Origin: JAGDMJ01 sp963809695
GTDB taxonomy: Bacteria > Bacteroidota > Ignavibacteria > UBA10030 > UBA6906
Length of the DNA stretch: 64,000 bases
Direction of reading: 5' to 3'
NCBI GenBank assembly: GCA_963809695.1
Contig: CAWEKI010000001.1
Span: forward strand, 34,149-98,148
Both the position numbers and the translations under genes were made by a program. Shown here one piece after another: positions 58,970 to 64,000 of this stretch (its first letter is position 1; each line of letters starts with the position of its first letter). The notes below the pieces were generated by a model that was not told the DNA's origin, did not search any database, and saw nothing but the letters and a program-made list of their open reading frames with translations.

Positions 58970-61900
58970 ATGAAACGGCGATTGCTGCTTCTCGTCGGCA
59001 TGGTTGTCTTGCATCTTGCGCATACGAACGGCCTATATTCGCAAATACGGATCATGCCTCTTGGCAACTCAATCACGCAAGGCGTATTGGGAAGCAGCGA
59101 CGATACCGGGTATCGCCGGGCGCTATACCTGTTGTTGACCGCCGCTGGCTACTCCATCAATTTCGTAGGGAGTCAGTCGACTGGAATTCCCGCCGACTTT
59201 GACCGCGACCACGAAGGCCACAGCGGCTGGAGGGCGGACCAGATCCGGGACAATCTGAGCGGTTGGTTGACAACGAATCCGGCAGACCTTATCCTGTTGC
59301 ACATCGGCACGAACGACATTTCCCAGGGACAGACCGTCGGCAGCACAACTACAGAAGTGGGCCAGATCCTCGACGGGATCGATGCCAAGAGTACCGCCAC
59401 GGTGGTGTTTCTTGCTCTTATCATCAATCGAAATGATGGCTATAGTTCTGCAACCTCGTCCTTCAACGCCGCGTTGCAGGCTCTTGCAAACACGCGAATA
59501 GCGAACGGGGATCTTATTGTCGTCGTGAACCAGGAAGCTGCGCTTACGTATCCTTCAGATCTGGACGATGCTGTTCATCCAAATAATGCCGGGTACGCGA
59601 AGATGGCGCAGTGCTGGTTCACAGCGCTGTCTGAGTATCTGCACCCAGTTCCAACACTTTCGTCCATCGTCCCAGCGACCAGGGTGGTCGGTGATGCGCC
59701 GTTCTCGCTCACAGTCAATGGTACGCACTTCATGAATGGGGTCTCCATGGTGAATCTGAACGGCAGTCCCCGCGCGACGGAGTTCGTGAGCTCAACCCAG
59801 CTTATGGCCACGATCCCGGCAACGGATCTCGAAGCCGCAGGGTCACGGAGCATCACGGTCGTCAACGCCGCGCCCGGAGGAGGGACATCATCCGCGCAGA
59901 CACTCATGGTGAACAAGGGGGCAACATCCACCGTCTTGAACGGGTCTCCAAACCCTTCAAACTCGGGGCAGACGGCGCTGTTCACGGCGACAGTGACCCC
60001 TTCTGTCGCCCCCGGATTGGTGGAGTTTTTTGACGGCGTGAACTCACTCGGCACCAGAACCATCACGGCAGGCTCTGCTACTTTGGCAGCCACCTTAACA
60101 ACGGGCGTGCACTCGGTCAGGGCTACGTACGGCGGCGATGCCAACTACCTTACAAGCGAAGACACCTCCTCGCAGACCGTAAACCCGGTGATCATCGCCA
60201 TTGCAGGTGCCAACGGTTCCATTGATCCGAGCAACCACGTGTATGTACCGTTTGGTGGAAGCCAGACATTCAGTATTGTGTCGAATGAAGGGTATCACAC
60301 CGTTGATGTGCTCGTCGATGCAGAATCGCAGGGAGCAATTCCATCCTATACCTTTACAGGAGTCACGGTCGATCATACTCTTGAAGCCAGTTTCGCCATC
60401 AACGCTTACACAATCACAGTAACTTCGGGCCCGCATGGTACCATTGCTCCCGTCGGGCCGATTGTGTCGGTGAGCCACGGCGATGGCCAACTGTTCACGA
60501 TGACTCCGACAGCTGGATATCATGTTGCCAAACTGACTGTTGATGGCGTACGGGTGAATCCAGCTTCGACATTCACTTTCGCCGATGTGACAGCTGATCA
60601 CACGATCGCTGCGATGTTTGCCCTGGACAGTTATGCTATCATCGGCCCGACAGGCTACAATCTGGATGTGGACGGGAACAGCGTGACCGACATGATAGTC
60701 AACATCATCGCGAAGCCAGCGGGAAATGCCACGATTTCGGCAGTGGCCCATGTCACCCCGCCTGCGGGCGCCCCGGAATTGCCCCCCAACGGGCTTCCGC
60801 TCTACCTTGACGTAACATCGAGCCTCCCGGTTCATGCCTTCGCGGCAACTGTGCGGCTGGACCTCGATGGCATTGCGGGCTCCGGACCCTCAAGTGTGTT
60901 GGCGTATTACAATCAGGTGACGGCTGGCTGGGTACCTGTGGAGGGAACCTACCTGGTTGCTGATGCTCTCTTTGACGGCCACTCCTCCTTTACGTTTCAG
61001 GTGGATCACTTCGGCGCATTTGCATTCTCCACGCCAGGTGAGTTCCCCACGCACGTTTACGGAAGCAAATCAGCAAGCGTGGCTGCGGCAAGCACGATCT
61101 ATCCCAACAACAGCTGGAGACCGGCTGGCCCTCCATACGTGGGGAATGATGACTGGAGTTGGAGCGGCTCCCAGGTGGTGAGCGTCTATCTGGTGCCCCA
61201 AGCGGGCTCGCATTTCGGTTCTGCCGATATCACGCTGGAGTGGGATGCTTCAATGATGACTTGGCTGGCGGTCAACTTCGGTTCGGCCGGTTCTCCCAAC
61301 GGGCTCTACGGATCAGGCCATGCATACTCCTCTGCCACTTCCGTCACCGCTCCATACGGCTCAGGCAGGATCAGGATCGAATGCAGTCGCGATGACAATG
61401 GCAACTTCTCCACGCTGATGAGAGATTACATTGCGCGGGTGGATTTCACGCTTCTCCGGCCCGGACACAGCTCCGTAGCCATCATTGGCGCGTACTTCAG
61501 GATCCTTGATGCTACCGACCCGCCCACGCCAGCCTATCTGGTACCTGTGCAGTCCGAAGTGAATGCCTATCTTGGCGACATTGCGACGGCTGGGGACCTT
61601 AACTCAGGGGACGGGAAAGTCGACTTTGAAGATCTTGTGGCCTGGTCCTATTCCTATTGGGCGGGAGTGCCGGGCTACGAGGGGTCAGCTCAATACAAAG
61701 TCAAGTACGATTTTGGACCCACGGCGGACACCTACATCTTTTCTCTCCCGCAACGGGATGGACAGATCGATTTCGAGGACCTGCTGATCTTTTCCATCGG
61801 TTACGGTCAGACCGCCGCGCACTATCTGCCGAAAGTCATTGCGGCAGCATCGGACCCACTGGAGATCTCGCTCGGCAAGCCTGTAACGGACGGCGCCGAG

Positions 61901-62506
61901 GTGCGCCTTCCCGTGGTGCTGGGGGGAGGTGTGACCGATGTGCGCGGCCTCAGGCTTGAGATCAACGGTCAATTTGGATCCTTCCTCGGTGCTGAGAAGG
62001 GTGACCTGCTGCAAGGCTATGACACGCCGACCGTGATTCTGCACAGGGTGCAGGGACGATCCGTTTATCTGGACCTGGCGATCATGGGGCTTGATGCACC
62101 TGCGATTGACAGGCCGGGGGAGGTGGCGGTTCTCCGGTTTTCCGGCAATCCCCTCCTGAGGCTGGCTGCTTGTGAGGGGCGCAACAGCCGCAATCGTCCC
62201 CTTGAGTTGAAGAAGGTAACGGGTCCAGGTGATGGCATGCCATTGACATTCGCTCTCCTGCAGAACTATCCCAACCCCTTCAATCCCTCGACCGTGATCC
62301 GATATACATTGCCTCGACGGTCACAGGTCACGCTCACCGTCTTCAACACACTGGGGCAGCTGGTGTCCACCCTTATCAACGGCGAGGTCGAGGCCGGGGT
62401 CCATGAGGTGCAGTTCAAGGCCTCAGGACTGGCGAGTGGCGTGTACTTTTATCGCCTACAGGCAGAAGATTTCACCCAGGCGAAGAAGCTGTGTGTGATC
62501 AAGTAA
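58970..62506 (+). CDS. T9SS-secreted SGNH hydrolase with Ig, InlB-like, dockerin-like and cohesin-like parts
   Basis: 1178 residues. Signal peptide (1-25), then an SGNH/GDSL hydrolase (about 26-225) with Gly-Asn-Ser-Ile-Thr-Gln-Gly (Ser nucleophile), Gly-Thr-Asn-Asp and Asp-Asp-Ala-Val-His-Pro-Asn (Asp-x-x-His). Next IPT/TIG-like and Ig-like domains (about 228-405), two to three InlB-B-like repeats (about 410-565; Gly-Tyr-His-Thr-Val and Gly-Tyr-His-Val-Ala), and a beta-rich region (600-870). Then EF-hand-like dockerin motifs (Asp-Leu-Asn-Ser-Gly-Asp-Gly-Lys-Val-Asp-Phe-Glu-Asp and Asp-Gly-Gln-Ile-Asp-Phe-Glu-Asp), a cohesin-like stretch (about 970-1060), and the type IX sorting domain. AAAGGAG precedes the ATG. 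Probably an extracellular esterase acting on polysaccharide. Confidence 0.87.
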   Translation: MKRRLLLLVGMVVLHLAHTNGLYSQIRIMPLGNSITQGVLGSSDDTGYRRALYLLLTAAGYSINFVGSQSTGIPADFDRDHEGHSGWRADQIRDNLSGWLTTNPADLILLHIGTNDISQGQTVGSTTTEVGQILDGIDAKSTATVVFLALIINRNDGYSSATSSFNAALQALANTRIANGDLIVVVNQEAALTYPSDLDDAVHPNNAGYAKMAQCWFTALSEYLHPVPTLSSIVPATRVVGDAPFSLTVNGTHFMNGVSMVNLNGSPRATEFVSSTQLMATIPATDLEAAGSRSITVVNAAPGGGTSSAQTLMVNKGATSTVLNGSPNPSNSGQTALFTATVTPSVAPGLVEFFDGVNSLGTRTITAGSATLAATLTTGVHSVRATYGGDANYLTSEDTSSQTVNPVIIAIAGANGSIDPSNHVYVPFGGSQTFSIVSNEGYHTVDVLVDAESQGAIPSYTFTGVTVDHTLEASFAINAYTITVTSGPHGTIAPVGPIVSVSHGDGQLFTMTPTAGYHVAKLTVDGVRVNPASTFTFADVTADHTIAAMFALDSYAIIGPTGYNLDVDGNSVTDMIVNIIAKPAGNATISAVAHVTPPAGAPELPPNGLPLYLDVTSSLPVHAFAATVRLDLDGIAGSGPSSVLAYYNQVTAGWVPVEGTYLVADALFDGHSSFTFQVDHFGAFAFSTPGEFPTHVYGSKSASVAAASTIYPNNSWRPAGPPYVGNDDWSWSGSQVVSVYLVPQAGSHFGSADITLEWDASMMTWLAVNFGSAGSPNGLYGSGHAYSSATSVTAPYGSGRIRIECSRDDNGNFSTLMRDYIARVDFTLLRPGHSSVAIIGAYFRILDATDPPTPAYLVPVQSEVNAYLGDIATAGDLNSGDGKVDFEDLVAWSYSYWAGVPGYEGSAQYKVKYDFGPTADTYIFSLPQRDGQIDFEDLLIFSIGYGQTAAHYLPKVIAAASDPLEISLGKPVTDGAEVRLPVVLGGGVTDVRGLRLEINGQFGSFLGAEKGDLLQGYDTPTVILHRVQGRSVYLDLAIMGLDAPAIDRPGEVAVLRFSGNPLLRLAACEGRNSRNRPLELKKVTGPGDGMPLTFALLQNYPNPFNPSTVIRYTLPRRSQVTLTVFNTLGQLVSTLINGEVEAGVHEVQFKASGLASGVYFYRLQAEDFTQAKKLCVIK

Positions 62507-62518
62507 GATGAAAAATTC

Positions 62519-62546
62519 ATGCGCCCTTATTGCGCCCCTGGCTGTG
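62519..62546 (+). repeat. Paired GCGCCCTT repeat, copy 4
   Basis: ATGCGCCCTTATTGCGCCC and CTGGCTGTGG, 12 bp after the stop of the SGNH gene. The sequence match to the other copies ends after this, just before purU. Confidence 0.7.
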
Positions 62547-62584
62547 GAAAAACATCATTTACTGTATTTGCAGGGAGATTGGAT

Positions 62585-63448
62585 TTGTCAGAACATGGAT
62601 TGACGGCAACGCTCCTGCTCTCATGCGCCGACAGGAAGGGGCTGGTATCCAGGATTTCCCACTTCATTTTCGAGCGCGGAGGCAACATCATCGATCTGAG
62701 CGAACATGTTGATACGGGCGAACGACAGTTTTTTTTGAGAGTTGCTTGGGACATGGCCGGCTTCTCAATAGCTCCTGATGACCTTGCTGATGCCTTCGCG
62801 CCGCTCGCAAAGGAATTTGACGCGCGTTGGAAAATCAGGCTGGGCCACAATAAACATCGGCTTGCGATCTTTGTTTCGAATGCCGATCATTGCCTTCTCG
62901 AAATCCTCTGGCGTCACAGTCTTGGCGAGTTTAACGCCGATATCTGTCTTGTCATTTCGAATCACGAAGCATTGGCAGCGCTCAGCGAACGCTACGGCGT
63001 GCCTTTTCGCGTCTTCAAAATGACACCTGAGACTAAATTGCATCAGGAGCAAGTGCAACTCGAATTGCTGAGGAAAGAGGAAATCGATACAATCGCTCTG
63101 GCGCGCTACATGCAAATTCTCTCTCCTCAATTTGTCGAATGCTACCCCAATGGAATTATCAACATTCACCACTCGTTCCTTCCCGCTTTTGCTGGCAGCA
63201 ATCCATACAAGCAAGCGTACGAGCGGGGTGTCAAGGTCATCGGAGCTACAAGCCATTATGTGACGAAGGACCTTGACGAAGGGCCGATTATTGAACAGGA
63301 CATTACCCATATTACACATCGGGACTCACTTGAGGATCTTGTCCGCAAGGGCAGGGATCTCGAACGGCTGGTGCTGGCCCGGGCTTTGCGCCTTCATCTG
63401 GAGGATCGAGTCCTCGTTCATGGAAGGAAGACAATAGTGTTCGACTGA
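62585..63448 (+). CDS. purU: Formyltetrahydrofolate deformylase PurU
   Basis: A 287-residue PurU, normal in length. The N-terminal ACT domain (about 5-85) starts Thr-Ala-Thr-Leu-Leu-Leu-Ser-Cys-Ala-Asp-Arg-Lys-Gly-Leu-Val. The formyltransferase-like catalytic domain has Leu-Ala-Arg-Tyr-Met-Gln-Ile-Leu-Ser, then Ile-Asn-Ile-His-His-Ser-Phe-Leu-Pro-Ala-Phe, and Gly-Ala-Thr-Ser-His-Tyr-Val with Asp-Glu-Gly-Pro-Ile-Ile. It hydrolyses 10-formyl-THF to THF and formate. I start it at TTG 62585 with AGGGAG eight bases upstream; an in-frame ATG at 62519 belongs to a dispersed repeat. Formate production could serve purine synthesis or one-carbon balance. Confidence 0.9.
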   Translation: MSEHGLTATLLLSCADRKGLVSRISHFIFERGGNIIDLSEHVDTGERQFFLRVAWDMAGFSIAPDDLADAFAPLAKEFDARWKIRLGHNKHRLAIFVSNADHCLLEILWRHSLGEFNADICLVISNHEALAALSERYGVPFRVFKMTPETKLHQEQVQLELLRKEEIDTIALARYMQILSPQFVECYPNGIINIHHSFLPAFAGSNPYKQAYERGVKVIGATSHYVTKDLDEGPIIEQDITHITHRDSLEDLVRKGRDLERLVLARALRLHLEDRVLVHGRKTIVFD

Positions 63449-64000
63449 TGAAGTGGCGCCCGAAGGGCATGCGGGCCCCGTTCTCCGCCGAAGTGGTTCG
63501 GATACGCCTCTGCCATCTGACTTCGGGCACTGTTATGGACGCAAACAAATAGGACCTTCTCACGAGCCATCCCCTTGTTTCTTACTCCCTAATGTAGGGT
63601 AATGGTGTCTGCTGCGTTGGTGCATGGTCACGATCATAACAGCTGTCCGCTTCATGGCGCTGCCCCTGAATGAGAGAAGTTTCGGATCGCTCAAAATATG
63701 GATCTCTTTTCTTATGGCATTGTTACGTGCAAATTAAATTTGTGTTAAACTGTGTCACAGTACGTCGTTGGGATTCTTACCGCCCCTGCCGTTAGAAGAC
63801 CTGTCGCCATCCTGCGAAACCGCCCTGACTTGTATCCAAGAATAGAAGCTATTATTGCGGAATCACCGCGGAGCATTTGCAGATTGTTGGAAGCATTTCT
63901 AATGCGTCCGCCTTCGGTACCTCAAAATCAAGGCCGGTGATCCAGGGCAGCTGTTCCCTGCCCTTCGGGTCCCTTGTTGAATACAAGCAAGTTCCTCCAG
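63449..64000. other. Unassigned right end
   Basis: No gene recognised. A 62-codon frame at 63752-63940 has no clear start signal or family match. A short GGGAACAGCTGCCCTG-like palindrome lies near 63945 at the window end. Confidence 0.4.

Noticed and set aside
63752..63940. 62-codon frame near the right end
   Set aside because: No ribosome site, no recognisable motif, and composition like the surrounding non-coding DNA.

Overview
The window reads as a chromosome segment of a fairly GC-rich member of the Bacteroidota/Ignavibacteriota (FCB) side of the tree. The main evidence is four C-terminal type IX secretion (Por) sorting domains with the Asn-Tyr-Pro-Asn-Pro-Phe-Asn-Pro-Ser motif typical of Ignavibacteria-like genomes, together with LemA/TPM pairs and very large PAS/GAF kinases. 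No rRNA, CRISPR array or integrase gene was found. Lineage below phylum is inference.

Layout. 1-8976: LemA-TPM pair, then a 1991-residue PAS/GAF histidine kinase, a coupled response regulator and a stand-alone nitrilase-type amidase. 9110-9181: tRNA-Lys. 9195-9985: a broken REP-associated (RAYT) transposase between two copies of a GGTCTGACCCT repeat. 10101-14045: a sugar-uptake and activation operon (SSS symporter, GHMP sugar kinase, nucleotidyltransferase). 14290-14372: tRNA-Leu(GAG).

14.4-48.6 kb: an accessory block lying between the 3' end of tRNA-Leu and a second 21-bp copy of that 3' end at 48559-48579, so it may be a genomic island. It is built around two paralogous modules. Each has a GAF-PAS-AAA+-Fis sigma-54 activator, a -24/-12 promoter candidate, and a small antibiotic-biosynthesis-monooxygenase (ABM) domain gene as first gene of the following operon. 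Module 1 (15.4-32.7 kb) continues with a glycyl radical enzyme, a phosphofructokinase-like protein, the radical-SAM activase, an Fe-S protein, a DUF2490-type envelope protein, a GH63-like glucosidase, a glucose dehydrogenase, an aquaporin, a CoA-disulfide-reductase/rhodanese protein and a frameshifted membrane protein. Module 2 (33.8-47.1 kb) continues with two outer membrane barrels, a second CoA-disulfide-reductase/rhodanese, a BASS transporter, a further outer membrane protein, a SulP permease, a DszB-like sulfinate desulfinase candidate, a DUF4239 membrane protein and a CorA-type channel, followed on the opposite strand by TrmO. Rhodanese, SulP and the DszB-like protein suggest a sulfur theme in module 2 (inference).

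48.3-55.7 kb: a decayed, repeat-rich zone with tRNA-Leu-like remnants, two kinds of paired CCCTT repeats resembling integrase arm sites, a T9SS cargo gene, a broken IS110-family element and a histidine kinase truncated at its 5' end. 55.9-63.4 kb: two large T9SS-secreted proteins (a YCF48/BNR-like beta-propeller and an SGNH hydrolase with Ig, InlB-like, dockerin-like and cohesin-like parts) and PurU. The last 550 bp hold nothing I can assign.
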